Of a DNA stretch of 64,000 bases, positions 38,587 to 51,500 are shown piece after piece. The stretch lies in contig BROE01000003.1 of the NCBI GenBank assembly GCA_036571765.1, positions 15,268,055-15,332,054 on the forward strand, in the 5' to 3' direction. The position numbers and the translations under genes were made by a program. Below the pieces are notes generated by a model. It was not told where the DNA came from. It ran no database searches and saw only the letters and a program-made list of their open reading frames with translations. This DNA is from Plecoglossus altivelis (Eukaryota; Chordata; Actinopteri; Osmeriformes; Plecoglossidae). The first letter of the stretch is position 1. Every line of letters starts with the position of its first letter.

Positions 38587-38592
38587 AATAAA
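38587..38592 (+). terminator. Poly(A) signal of the 947-aa protein gene
   Basis: AATAAA begins 47 bp after the stop, followed by a T-rich stretch; this implies a very short 3' UTR. Confidence 0.75.
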
Positions 38593-40154
38593 ATTGCATT
38601 CATTTAATTATTTTGTATCTCGAGTTTATGTTTTCATGGTTCCATTAGTAAAATGTTGTCATATTGCTAGATTAGAGTGGAGGCAGTTAAACACAGAGCA
38701 AAAGTTTTTCCTCTTTGAAAAAATAAACATAACATCCTCGTAGCAACCCATTACAGGGTTTGACTTTGGTTATAAATCTGATATCTGTGGGTGTTAGTAA
38801 TGTTTTTAAAAAAAAGTCAACTCATCATTTTTTTGGGATAGAGCGAAATGATTGGATGGCATTCAGATTGAATCAAATGATTGGATGGGCTACTTGTCTA
38901 TCTACCTTCCTCTTGTGAGATAAGTCAGCACATTCATGTTTTGGGGGGAGCAGCTTTGAAAGGAGGTGGTGGGATTTTTCATATTGAATCCTTCTGAACT
39001 AGAACCAAAATTGCCAGCTTTGCAAAACTTCACTTCCCTGCCTTTAACCTGTTTTGCTTGTTAGTTGTTACGAGATCCATGGCTCCGTCTGAATTTTGGG
39101 TTTGCTGGTCACTGGTTGCTGACTGGTCAAGGCATGTTCACGCATTTAAAAAGTTTGAATTAAAACCCATTCAATCATGCATTAAATGTTTTTATTCATT
39201 ACAATGATCAGGGACTTTCAACCTATGGATTCATTTCACAGAGGGTTTGCTTTGACATGTCCAACATTTAGTAGACTCGTGACGCCATAAACATAAGCCT
39301 GTTAGAAATGATGTCCCTTCCCATAGAACCAAGCGGCAGAAATCATTGACTATAATGCAGTATAATGCGTATTGATTGCAGTACAATTGCAATATATGTG
39401 GAACACAAATACATTAATTAATAAAACACAAAAAGTTGCTTTGTCAGTTATTGTGTGCTTCCTCTCAAGGACTCCCTCCTTTCCAAAAGGTTTCTCTGTC
39501 ATAACCCGTTCATTTCGGTGAAAGACAGTAACGTAGGAAATTCAAGTTTGGAGGTGTTCTACTTGGAGGTATTCTGCTTTCGTTTTGACAAACCATTCAT
39601 GCATCGTGCAAAAAGGTTGGTTTCAACTTCAGTGACACCTGGTTTAAAGACCCATGTCTCTTCCCATGATGACGACACAAACGTCATCATCGTTGAGTTT
39701 AAATCTGAAGTAACAGTTAGGCTTTTAAACAGGTCAGGGGTGCTACAAAATATACAGTCCACTATATCTTCAATGATATTAGTTCACAAATTCACATTAT
39801 GTGATATTTGTATTTATGTAGTCCCTATGATCCCAGCCTTTTAATGCTGTACATATCACCTGGGTAGTTATACTAATAACATACTGTAGGTGTGGGTAAC
39901 TGTGGTCAAAGGTTCCAACAGTTTAACCAGGGTGGAACAGCATAAGCAAGCAGCTCGATGCTTGTGCTTTTCCACCCACAAGTTCAATACAGTTCTGTTC
40001 TTCATGTAAGCAGAATACAAATGTTCCAGTCCAAAAGTCTTCCTTTGAAGGTATTTGACTCGACGTCCGACAATCGTGTCTGTCGAATTTGACTTCTGTC
40101 CACACATGTCACTATTTTTAGTGAGATGTGTGTGCTACCCTTGGCAGTAGACTA

Positions 40155-42855
40155 AAATAAAAATAATCTTGCATCGTCATCGTCATCGTCATCACTGTCT
40201 TCATCCTCCTCATTCATTGTCGCCTAGGAAGTGAGAAATGTGTACTTTGAGTATTATTTGTAGAGTAGTATTTGCATTTCAGTTGTATTATGCATCGATG
40301 TCAGAGATCAAATTTTGTACTTTTTACCAAACACCTTCTCCCCACACATTCTCCAAATGCATATACCTCACCGCCATTGTTTCCAAGAGAAAGTCTGCTA
40401 AAGACCGGTGTAGGATGCCTTTATATGTTCGTGAAGTCGGTGAAGTTTGCCGTTTGGATCCGCCCTGTGGAAACCCCCCAGACAAATCGAGAGAAGGCTT
40501 CGTATATGATTGGATAACGAGTATATGCTCAAACCTAATCCCATAATAACAAATATTTATAGTACCTTAATCAAGTTTTACGAAAAGGATGTCTTATTTC
40601 TGCAAATAGGAAACCAAGCGTGTTCTTCCGTGGGTGATAGGACATAGAGCTAGGCTGTAATAAGATAATATTTCTACAAAGCATGAAACTAGATTCCATG
40701 GGATAATTCAACTATATGTACTGTAAATTCATATAGTTGTTTAGTGTACATGTAATTATTTATCTGACACGTTCTTGTGACTATTTCTAATAAACTACAG
40801 TGTGGCGTCAGCACACGTTAGGTAGTCTTTAATATGTATCTATCCTTTATATGTACTTTAATATGTACGCAAATGTTTATGTTACACCTAATATGCGAAC
40901 CTGAAAATATGCACTGTTAAAAGGAGTTTAATTTCCGTAAAGCACGATGCTCCCTACTCTGTAGGTTTCGTTAGCAAGGAAATGAGTTTCGTTTCTGCTC
41001 TGGAACAGGCTGCTGGGTGTGTTAGCTTTTGTTTCAGGAAAAAATAGAACCTGTGAACTATTGATCTGTACTGCAGTTATTTAATCATGAACTATACCCA
41101 TTCCAGGAAATCACCCTCTCATAATTTTTGGAGTTTATGAGGCTATGATTAATCTGTTTTTGAATGACATGGCTTTCTGTGTGCCTTACCTGTTTCACTT
41201 ACACACACAGATGTTTTCTGTAGGTAAAAAATGCATCAGTATTTGCTTTATGGTTTAACAGGCTTGGGTGCTGTGCTGAATGAGAAGTGGGTTGTGTCTT
41301 TGTTTGATAAGATTTAGACCAACATCTCTGGTTTTATGGTCAAAAAAATGTCCAAACTTTGAGCGCTTTTAAATTGTTAGGGTGCTTCATTTTTACACAA
41401 TATAACTATTGTATAACACATTGAAAAATCAGCCCAATACAGAAGAACAGGAAGGCTAAGTGCTTGAAATCCCAACAAATTGGGCTCTAAGCAACACTTG
41501 CTATAAGTATGCCATCGCTATGTCCTCATCTCCATATTTTGGAAACTCACTCATGGTTTTCACAGACATGGAAATGTACAAAAAATTCACACACCACATT
41601 GTTTCAGTTGCAAAGGTATGTACAGTTTTTATTGGTACACATTATTTCAATGCGTTTTTTGTTTGTTTTTTTCAAGAAAAATGCGTTCTGCTTTATTTTT
41701 GAATAAAGGGGTTTGTGTTTCTCAGCAGGCCCCCCCGGAGCCGCCGAACCAAGCAACACAGACAACCAGGAGCCAACCGGGAAAAGGGGAATTGGGAAGA
41801 ACGTTTACTTGGCTTTTTGTGTTTTGGTTGATTCCGTAGTCTAGGTCTTTTGGTTCGTGGATCGAGGTCAGTGCGTTATTGTAGCACTGGCTCTGCACGC
41901 GCCACTCCCTGCCGTACATGTATGGAAGCTTAATGCATTGGAGTTGCACCTACGGCAGGCAGCCTTCATCACAGTCTGCATCAGGGCAACATACAGCCCA
42001 AGTCTGCACATGATAAAAACAACTATTCACGTGCATGCATGAGTCCCTCTTGTACAGGGACTCACTACGACGCACCCTGTGCAGTTGTCTACTATCAGGC
42101 GAGACGTGGCCTATGTTGACCCTAGAGCAGGGTGTGAGGTGTGACTGCCTGCTGCAGGCCACATCCAATGCATACTATTCTCATGACAGGACGGCCAAGG
42201 GAGTGACGTGACCCTGCCCTTGGCAGCCGGGATTTGTTCGCCATCTCCTTTCAGGAGAAAGGAGATGGCCTCCTCCTCTTCTCTCGCCTGTTCACTATGA
42301 GAAAACAAATTGTTGGCGGATTGTTCAATGATTCATTTACATTATGAAGTGTTCGTTCATAGTTTATCCATTACTGTTATGGGCTTGGTTCGTCTGTTGT
42401 AGGTAGACATGATGAGGTTGGTTAAACTTACACAGGAATGTCCAATTACAGCAAGCAGGAAGGGTGGGGCTCCATGGAGTTAGGGCTCCAGAAGTAACCG
42501 ATTAAAGATCGAAGGTCACAGTCCTGAGGAATAACGAAGAAGGAAGACATGACAAGGTGTTTTGTATCCAGGGTTGGATTCATCTCTTTCATATGACTAC
42601 ACGAGTATAATTCACAAACATAGACATCCTGACAGAATGCTGTGTTTTGATTCAATATCTTATTCCACCAAAAAACTAAAGCGGGAGAGACTTCACACCA
42701 GGCACTCTTTGTAGTCGTAAATTACATTTTCTAAGCGTATAAACTCTCAAACACAAATACGTCGTAAATATCGGATAAAAACATGTAGTTACAAAATCCA
42801 ACTTACCCCAAAGGTTTCTGCAGTGGAGGTGAAATCACTGCAGGGTAGAAAAGAC
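40155..42855 (-). CDS. Possible small spliced minus-strand gene, unrecognised
   Basis: Pieces seen on the minus strand: a TATA-like AATAAAAAG near 42885 with a GC-rich box upstream; a short exon ending in the strong donor GGG|GTAAGT near 42814; an exon 42450-42523 with ATG at 42475 reading MEPHPSCLL; an exon opening at 42294 that continues in frame as EQAREEEEAISFLLKGDGEQ; a segment near 41790-41949 reading KLPYMYGREWRVQSQCYNNA; and a last exon opening after the acceptor at 40227-40228 that reads ATMNEEDED followed by an Asp run and DARLFLF, then a stop. The middle donors are ambiguous, so I cannot give a continuous protein. No family recognised. It could be a small protein gene, a noncoding RNA, or chance. 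Confidence 0.25.
42240..42269. repeat. Perfect 13-bp hairpin
   Basis: gccatctcctttc, a 4-base loop agga, and gaaaggagatggc form a perfect stem. It lies within the EEEEAISFLL open segment of the candidate minus-strand gene. Confidence 0.9.
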
Positions 42856-43970
42856 CGGTTTAGTTCTGAGTTCTCTTTTTATTTGCAGTGACAGTGCCGC
42901 CCCACCCATGAGTCTCCTCCCAGATTTAACCGCACTCAGCTATCACAGAAAAGCACCTAAATAACCCTCAGTATGTTCGGTCTGCTAGTGCTGGGATCTT
43001 CCTCTCACTTTCAATTCCAGTACACGAAGTCTTTCATTACTGTTTGTTCCAGATACACCTGTTATAAAATCGTCTGTTCCATTCCATCTATGTTTGTAGA
43101 ATTTGGGTTCAGATTCACAGACTAAACAAGACATGGAAACACTTGCAAGCAGAATAGAGGAACCAGGGTTTTTAAAAAAAGAGAGAAAGATTGTTTCTTG
43201 AGAAACAACTGAGGTTGAACTTGTTCTTGTTCAAACAAGCACCTTGTTTGTTGAAACCAAGATGACCTCATTTTCAGATTTATTGTTTTTGTCATGAACG
43301 CACCCTCTCATATACAGTATCTATATCAGTGTGCTGTGATAGGATGTTTGGATTATGGAGTTTAGTTTCAGTACAAACTTGCTTTGGAGCAATACATACT
43401 TGAATAGGATTTATTTTCCATTTTAATACCTCAACCATTGTATAAAGATCATATGCCCTAGTTGAAGGGGCCCTGCTCTTAGTGATCATTCTCTCCTGCT
43501 GTCAGTTGACCCAATCTTCATTTAAAGGTTTTTTTAGGGAGCCTGCTAGTAACATAAACAGTGAGCCACAGTGCATGCAAGCTAGCCTTCTGTGGCACGG
43601 AGCTACCATCTAATTATCGCTTTCATTTCTGGAGGCTCTCTGGACCGTCATCACTGGAACGACTTTGTATGTTGTCAGAAGGTACATAGATGAAATATTT
43701 CATATCATGTTTAACAGTGTAAATGAGGATATTGAGTCGTACTGGATTAAAAGAACACAAAACCCCCATCTGCAGATGCTTTGTAGCTACAACCGGATGT
43801 GAGAAACAGGCAGGATGTGCCTAGTGATCTAACAGAACTCTGGTAGATCATTGAGGACTCTAGAGAAAGCCTGGCACTACACAGTCCCTCCGCTTTCAAC
43901 TACAAAGTCGGATTAGTTGCTATGAAAAAAACCTCAAGAGAATTGTTTTTCTTTTAATATAGTCATTTTC

Positions 43971-43976
43971 TTTATT
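43971..43976 (-). terminator. arf5: Poly(A) signal of arf5
   Basis: AATAAA on the minus strand, about 1.3 kb past the arf5 stop. The stretch 43977-45305 has no supported gene and fits a long 3' UTR. Confidence 0.55.
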
Positions 43977-45305
43977 TAGAATTTTTTTGTAAAACAATTA
44001 GCACAATCTTTAACAGTGGCAGCTCCATGCAAATGATCAAAGCATTGGTTGGAATGTTTGCCCAGTGCAGTTACAGGGCAGGTGTGTGTTAGAGATGGGA
44101 AGCAGAGACAGCTTAAGCGCATATCAGCCATCAAAATACCAACAGAAGCCACTAGCAAACACTGCTGGGTCACAGAATGCCACTCAACTGCACCACAAGT
44201 ACATTGGCCATGGACCAATACTGAAGATCCTCCAACCAAGCTTCCCTCACCCCTTTATCAAGGCCTATTGACTGGAGGTTGGACAGGTAAGGTCAGCGTG
44301 TCCACTTCTACTGAACACTTGCCTGAGGCACAATGTCTTAGCATGTTGAGGGGTCTCCAGTATTACAACGATCCCAGGAACATCCTTGAGTGAGGGAGTG
44401 GCCCCCCTACCCCCCACAGCAGAAAACATCTGAGCACACAAAACCCTGCGGTTTCAACTTCCCATAACCATCGCTGGAACACATCAGGAAATGACTTCTT
44501 GCATAACGCTGTCCTGCTGAAGCAGAACAGAAAAACAGCACTGGCAGAGTATCTGTCTCTGGGGAGGAGAGTGCAACCACAGAACCAGATAAGAAAGGAT
44601 TAGATCAAGGCCAAGAACTATCACATGGGATCTTTTAGTTTCTGTCACTACCCAGATCCTTTCTCAACTTGTTCTGGGAGCTCCAGACCTATCCTGAGAC
44701 GCGATGGCATGGGAGAGAAGACACTGACGTGAGGGGTGAAAGGCCGGCCGGGGTTGGAGGCTCAATGTTCAATAGGCCAAGTGAAACTACAAAGATGGGT
44801 ACAAGTTGCCCATAAAAATATATATTTACACCAAAAAAAGAAGAGAGGAAAAAAAAAAGAAAAACCTATTGGACCAAACTTTGTAACTCCTCTCCCGCTT
44901 TTGTTTTGAGAACATCAACCAACTAACTGTGCACTGCATAGGGATGAGACAGGACAAAACTCCCAAAGATTCAACTCACTGTTTACTCAATGTCTCCTGC
45001 TGCCATTTGCAGAAACATGCAATTGAAAGCATAACTTATAATGCTGCTATAAGAAATAGGGAGAAGGAAGTGAATTAAAGGATTGTGAAGGGATAACTAT
45101 AAGGTAAAAGATGGGGGAAAAAGATGTTCCAATAAGTACAAGTATAAGTTCCAATAAGTTCCAATTGATTGCATTGTCCGACGGTTAAGTCATTCCTGTG
45201 CAAACAGGTACTTGAAGATCAAATATTTCTTCATCGAATGTCATCATCCATCCCCTTCATCTGTTGTTGTTTTCTTTCTCTCTCCAGTTGGCCAGTTGTT
45301 TTACT

Positions 45306-47183
45306 TTAGTGCTTGGACAGTTCGTTGGACAGCCAGTCTAGTCCTTCGTAGAGTCCTGTTCCCTGGGTGGCACAGGTTGCCTGCACGTGCCACTGTGGAG
45401 CGAGACAAGAGAGAGGTATGAATATGAAAGCTGTTGTGTGGGGGAGCTGTTTACGCGGGGGACGTGAAGACACTCACAGTTCTGCTACGGAGGCTCTGCA
45501 GGCCCAGTTTGTCTGTGAGGTCGCTGACGGCCATGGCGTTCGGAAGGTCCTGCTTGTTTGCAAACACTAGCAGCACTGCCTCCCTCAGCTCATCCTCTTG
45601 CAGCTGGGCAGACGGGATAAGCATTTTGTTTTGTGGTGTTAGACAACTTCAATATCGTCACTGTGTCCGCATGTCGACTGATGCTGCCGTTCTTGAGTTC
45701 AATTCAGGTGGACTGACCAAAGGGGCACTTATAAAGATATGATCATCTGAATACACAAAGTAAAGTATTGGGTCAGTTTAGTACCATCTTAGACAGTTCC
45801 TCTGCAGACTCGGCCACTCTCTCTCGGTCATTGCTATCCACTACAAAGATCAGGCCCTGGAGGGAGAGGAAAAACAAACAGACCTAGAATGTAAGCATAA
45901 TTCCAAATGTTTCTTCCCCATATAAGTACAAACGCTGATTGATGATGTTCATATGTCCCTTTCGATACAATCGTCAGATAAATAAATATCATGTGAAATG
46001 AACTTTTGACACCAGTTTTGAGATTAGGCCAGACCTTTGGTACACTTGCCTACATTTGCATATGATCCTGGTGTGAATGAGCGCATATGTATAGTATTGT
46101 GTGTTTGTGTGTGACTGCGTGCATAGTTGTGAGTGTGTGTACACACTCACCTGTGTGTTCTGAAAATAGTGTCTCCAGAGAGGTCTGATCTTGTCCTGGC
46201 CACCCACATCCCAAACAGTGAAGCAGATGTTCTTGTACTCCACTGTCTCCACATTGAAACCTAAACATACACAACAGGCCAAATATCTTCCGATGAACTA
46301 ATATGTCAGGGCAAAGACAGCATTGAGAGACAAAATAACAAGGAAATCAAAACAAGTGGATTGATACGGAATCTCTTACCAATAGTTGGAATGGTGGTCA
46401 CTATTTCTCCCAACTTCAATTTGTACAAGATCGTTGTTTTCCCTGCTGCATCCAATCCAACTGTAATATGCCAGAACAAAAATGGTCATTTCTCTCATCA
46501 TAGAACAGGCAGAAAGGCTTAAGGCAGGCAGCTAGTTAACTAGCTACATTACAGACACTGGGACCAGTCAAGTTCGATATGTCCACAGGTGATTTTTGAT
46601 TAAATTTTTAACAAGTTAGTTATAATAGCGAAGCTATTCTAGCTAGCTAACACACGTTATCGTAAACAAATCTGGCCCAGCCGTGCGAATATGTAGTGCT
46701 AGCTAGCTAACTCTTTGGCCCTGAACATGCCGTACAGTGTACATGATTGATCAAAGCTAAGCTCTTCCGGTACTAGCCTCGAGACATATTGACAAACTAG
46801 TCAGCCGATCAACAAGTTAACCTATCCTTCTACGAGTCAGAACAATATTAGCTGGCAAGCTATTACACAAGCACTCCTTCATTTTTAACAACTTTGTCCA
46901 GTGACGTCAATTGGAGAGTCAGTCATTTCTTCAATACTACTACCATACAGTTTTTGTTTTGTAGCCCACTAGCTATACTGATGCGATTGGTAAATCTAAA
47001 CTAGCTAAAAAAAATCTTTAGCCACCTGATGATGTACTATACTAGCATAGCTTAACTAGCAGTAAGTAATTGCTATACTTCTGCACCGCTAACACTGTTC
47101 TGTAGCTAACACTTACCCATCAGAATTCTCATTTGCTTCTTGCCAAACAGTCGAGAAAAGATTGACGAAATGGTGAGCCCCAT
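45306..47183 (-). CDS. arf5: ADP-ribosylation factor, class II (ARF5/ARF4-like)
   Basis: ARF is a small GTPase that recruits coat proteins to Golgi and ERGIC membranes. Six minus-strand exons give 543 bp, 180 aa, the family length: 47117-47183, 46380-46460, 46151-46260, 45785-45856, 45478-45603, 45306-45392. Gly2 in MGLTISSIFSRLFGKKQ is the myristoylation site. GTP-binding motifs are intact: GLDAAGKT (24-31), TIPTIGFNVETVEYKN switch I, WDVGGQD (66-72) and NKQD (126-129), then ATCATQGTGLYEGLDWLSNE. DKIRPLWRHYFQNTQ, KMLQEDELREAVLLVF and LRSRTW favour ARF5 over ARF4, although the N-terminus is ARF4-like. The last residues are SKH, where mammalian class II ARFs end SKR. Confidence 0.93.
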
Positions 47184-48234
47184 TTTTTTGAATTAAATTT
47201 GAGTACCTTTCTTAAATGTTGCTGATATAATACTAAACGTGTGGTTAGCTCAGTTTATGACTTCGAAGTGAAGAAAAGGCGAGCACCGTTCGTGTCCTTT
47301 CCTGATGCCACGTCCGGGGCCAACGTGGAACTCACAACGTCATGTGTTTTGAATAAACTTTATGAACAACGCTTTACAAATAAATCAATGAATAGTTGAT
47401 TGGATGATGTGATCGATGAGATGAACCTGAAGACAATATTATACGTTTATATGTATATATGTTTTTTTTATCTACATCATAAAACTAACTTGAAAAGATC
47501 GACAAATTATATAGCCTAGACAAGGACAGTATTAAGTTATGGGGGAAAAAACCCCACACAAAAAACATGCTTTACACTGCACTAACCAATCGATTTCACT
47601 AGAGGTCACCCGGATCAACAAAATGTAATCAGTCAACGTTCATGTTTCAGAACAATTTTACAAGTGCTTGTGTATGTAGATTTAGTTTTATGTTCATACA
47701 AGCGTGGGATTGTTAAGAGGCGAGGCTGAGCTTTTTGTTTCATTTTCAATCATCGTACAGATATAATTATCATTTAATTCATACATTTTTTTTTACAGTT
47801 CTTGAAAGAATTTTGGATCCCAAAATGTTCCTTAGGGAGGATTGTAATGTCTTAAATATTGCAGGCATGTACCCAGTTCTAGACTTGGCAAAAAGGTTTA
47901 ACGCAATATTTGTAAATAGGCGCAACAACGTTTATTTGAATCTGCTATGGTATTCATCCATCATTGCCTATACATTTAGAAATTCTGAAAAGTTGAACTT
48001 AACTAGTATATTCTATTCAACATAGGCAAAGGAATATACTCTTCAATTAATATATTCTAATACCCTTAGAGATAAAAGGCTGTAATTTTCTCATTTTCTT
48101 TGGCAAATGTGGAAAACTCAAAACATATTGGCGCCAATGAAAAATCCCCTGCTGACTCCTATCCAACAAAAAAGTACAGAAAGAGAGAGAGAGACTGAGT
48201 GAGTGAGAGAGAGAGAGAGAGTGATAGACTGAGT

Positions 48235-48282
<48 letters not shown>

Positions 48283-48544
48283 TAGAGAGAGAGAGGTAGG
48301 TGGGAATTTTGCAGCAGGTGAATTTTCAAGTAAACATGTGACATCTGTTCAAGGTGCATGCGCTCTGTGCACTGTCTGTTGGTTTGGAACGTGCAGTTAT
48401 TAGTGCAGTATATGTAGTTGTTGTTACCTCATGGACTGAACAGTGTGGCCAAGACCGAGGAACTGAACAGTCTGCGCTGGACTCTCTGCATATAGGCTAC
48501 AGAACAACTCGATCGTCTATAACTACCGGAATATTCTATTAACC
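47184..48544. other. Divergent gap between arf5 and the TMEM116-like gene
   Basis: Holds the arf5 5' UTR and promoter, then AT-rich sequence and a GA microsatellite (48184-48290), then the start of the TMEM116-like transcript. No further gene is supported. Confidence 0.6.
48184..48290. repeat. (GA)n microsatellite
   Basis: About 105 bp of GAGA with GAGT and GTAG interruptions, 255 bp upstream of the TMEM116-like start codon. Confidence 0.95.
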
Positions 48545-51500
48545 ATGGAAGTAACATTAAATATCACACAGGTAATGAATACTACCTCTCACCTGTTGAA
48601 TTCATGTGCCCATGACTGATACCTGATATGTGATAGTTTTCAGAACCACAGCCCACCTGAGTAACATGTATTCTGTGCTTTTTTTCCAGATTGAAATTCT
48701 GTCAATTGTATATACAGTGCCATTATCTTTAAGGTAAGGTTCTGTTGTAGAATTCATTTCTTAGCCATATAAAGACAGAGATTATTTCGTGCAATCTAAA
48801 GACATCAGATATGAAGTTTAGACATAGATTTGTATCATACGCTATAAGCGATCTTGTACTTCCATGGTTTTGTATGACTGGTCAAACCAGTATAGTGACT
48901 TGTGACAGTGAGAAACATGAGTTCCATTCTGATGAAAGCTGTATGCATTTATTACAGTTAATACAGTGCTAACAGTATTCCCAAAAGTCTTTCCAAGTCT
49001 ACATTTCTGTATATTTTTACGTTTAAATACTATAGGCAATAAGGATAATTGTGTAGCTCAAAGTGGTTTTGTATGTGTGTTAAGGGGGGGACTGGTTAAT
49101 GGACTGGTGATTCATCCCATTCAGTCTTTCATAGTCTTTCCTTGCTCATCTCTATACTTACTATAGAGAATGACAGACTGGTATCATCTTGTTTTCCTTT
49201 AATGACTGAATGTCTGTGTTAAACTGGAATGTTGCTTTATTTTACAGTTTAATTGGGAGCTTCTCTGTCCTTGTAGTGTCCATTGTCAAGTGTAAGCATC
49301 TGCAACAACAGGTGTGTTGGATAAACACAAAACTGTAGTTAGCCTGCTTCTCCACCGCTCATCGCTCATGCACAACCTGCCCTGGACATGAAACAGTCAG
49401 ATTGACCAAACAGTGGCAGTCATTATCAGTCTGCTCCCCTCCCCTATTGTTCCATGCTTCATGTATTATATGACAACAGTGACATTGACAGCTTCAATAA
49501 CATTTTCTTCCAACTAATATGTCATACCAGAGAGTCAGTAAGTGAAAGCTCTCTGTGCCTTATCTGCCACACCCAAGCAAGGAGAAGCACAGCACTTGCA
49601 GGAACACAGACAGCCTCTGATTTGCTTTGCGAGACATATAGGAAACTCTGTGTGCCCTTTCAGTTATCAGAAATATATGGGAGTGATCTTGGTCACATAT
49701 TCTGAGCAAATATTGCCATGTTATGTACATACTGTAAAGGAATTTCTAAGTTACACAGACATACACACACACCCAAAGCTGCAGAAAATATTCACAGTGA
49801 GATCAATGTGTTTGTATGTCTGTATGTCTGTCTGTCTGTCTGTTTGTGTGTATGTGTGTGCAGGTTAAGCCGTTGGCCCATTTGGCACTGGCTGATTTCC
49901 TAGCTGCTCTCACCCTTATGTTCACCATCTGCACGAACTTCATCCAGCCTGGAAATTTCTACTTTGTCCAGGGTGTAATCGTGTGCTCACGTATTTTGTC
50001 TCTGTCTCTGGTAAGTCCCTGTCAGTTCCTAAACTACACTTGAAAACCGGCTGAGCCACTTTAAAACATTTCAGATGACATAATATCCTTTGAAGACAGA
50101 CTCAAAAGTGACTCAGCAAAAATCTAGTGACCAATGAAAGATAATCGTACATTGACCTTAATAATATAATATGGAGGGAGCCGATGTTTTTTTATGAACC
50201 TTTCATCCATAAACATGTGACGTTCATGTGACGTTATGTTTCAAGGTATTCCTAGAGAGATTGTAGTTTCCTGCTAAGAAGACTGTGGTTACATTACACC
50301 AGACACCTTGAAGCACTGATAATAGGCAATGAGTTATGTAATGAGGTAAAGGCATGCTGTACTGTACTACTTGCAGGTAAAAATGTCTTGTGATTTGTCT
50401 TGTATAAAGTTTTGTTAAATTAATTGAGGGATTTATAGCCCCCTTGATCTTCTAATGTAATCTCAGATGTTGTCTTGTATGTTGTCCCCATTTCTTTCTT
50501 TCTTTCTCTCCCACTGTCTCTCTTTCTCTCTCTCCCACTCTCTCTCCCTCCCCCTCTCCCTCCCTCTCCCTCTCTCTCCCTCTCCCTCTCTCCCTCCCTC
50601 CTTCCCTCTCTCTCTCTCCCTCTCCCTCCCTCTCTGTGTTACAGATGTTTTACTGCATATCGTCTCTCCTTGTGATGGTCTATGCCTGGGAGTCCAAGCG
50701 TGCAATCGAAGGATGGAGGAATAAACCAGCAAACAACGAGGAGGTGAGAACCCTCAAAACGTGCTTTCAATCCCAGACACCAACGCCTCAGTACGGTACA
50801 CCATCATCCCACACTGCTTTTTCTCATATTGTTCTTGATCTCCTACCTCCTGTTCTCCGTTCCAACTTGTTTAGTTACAGCCCTCCCACTTGAGAAGACT
50901 CAGGGATTTTCGTCTCGTATATGTTGCTGTGTGGTAAGTCTGTCCGACTATTCAGCTTGGTGTGACTTCTTTATTTGACAAAAGCACGTCACCTCAGTGT
51001 TTGGATTTTTCAACTTCACTGTTAAACTCGATTTCAACTCGGTTTTTGTTTTCCCAGGTCGTTTCCCATTGGGCTTTACCTTCTGTACACATTAACAGAC
51101 TCTTTCACACTTGCCCCCATCTATCCACCCAAATCAGACAACCTCATGGCTGACAAATACTGCAGCAGGTAAATATATCTCTTAGTTTGAGCCGTTAAAG
51201 AACATCACCCATGTTTGGAGCGCAATTTCCTCCTCATTTCTGGACAGTTTCAGTCGGCTAAGACAAGGACATTAGAGACCTTATTTCCTTTGGGGATATT
51301 ACTTTATACATTACGTCCTTGAATGATCTAAACACGCAGTCTTACCTTTTTTGGTCTTAAAAAAAACGTGTTTTCTTGAAACTTGTTTTCCCCACTAGTT
51401 GTATCCTGTTTCTACATATGTGGACGGACCCCTGCTCAGAAGATGTGAGTGTTGTAACTTCAGAGTAGTTTCAAACATGATCATGGTTCTCGAAATGATA

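Larger units (their letters stand above)
38600..43960. other. Gene-poor stretch between the 947-aa gene and arf5
   Basis: I recognise no conserved protein here. The only coding hints are on the minus strand between 40163 and 42855 (separate entry). The remainder is AT-rich with scattered short open frames that lack splice support. Confidence 0.5.

Noticed and set aside
39455..39844. 129-codon plus-strand open frame after the 947-aa gene
   Set aside because: AT-rich, no motif, and lies beyond a good poly(A) signal at 38587; probably chance.
44049..44393. 114-codon plus-strand open frame
   Set aside because: Lies opposite the likely arf5 3' UTR; peptide has no recognisable features.
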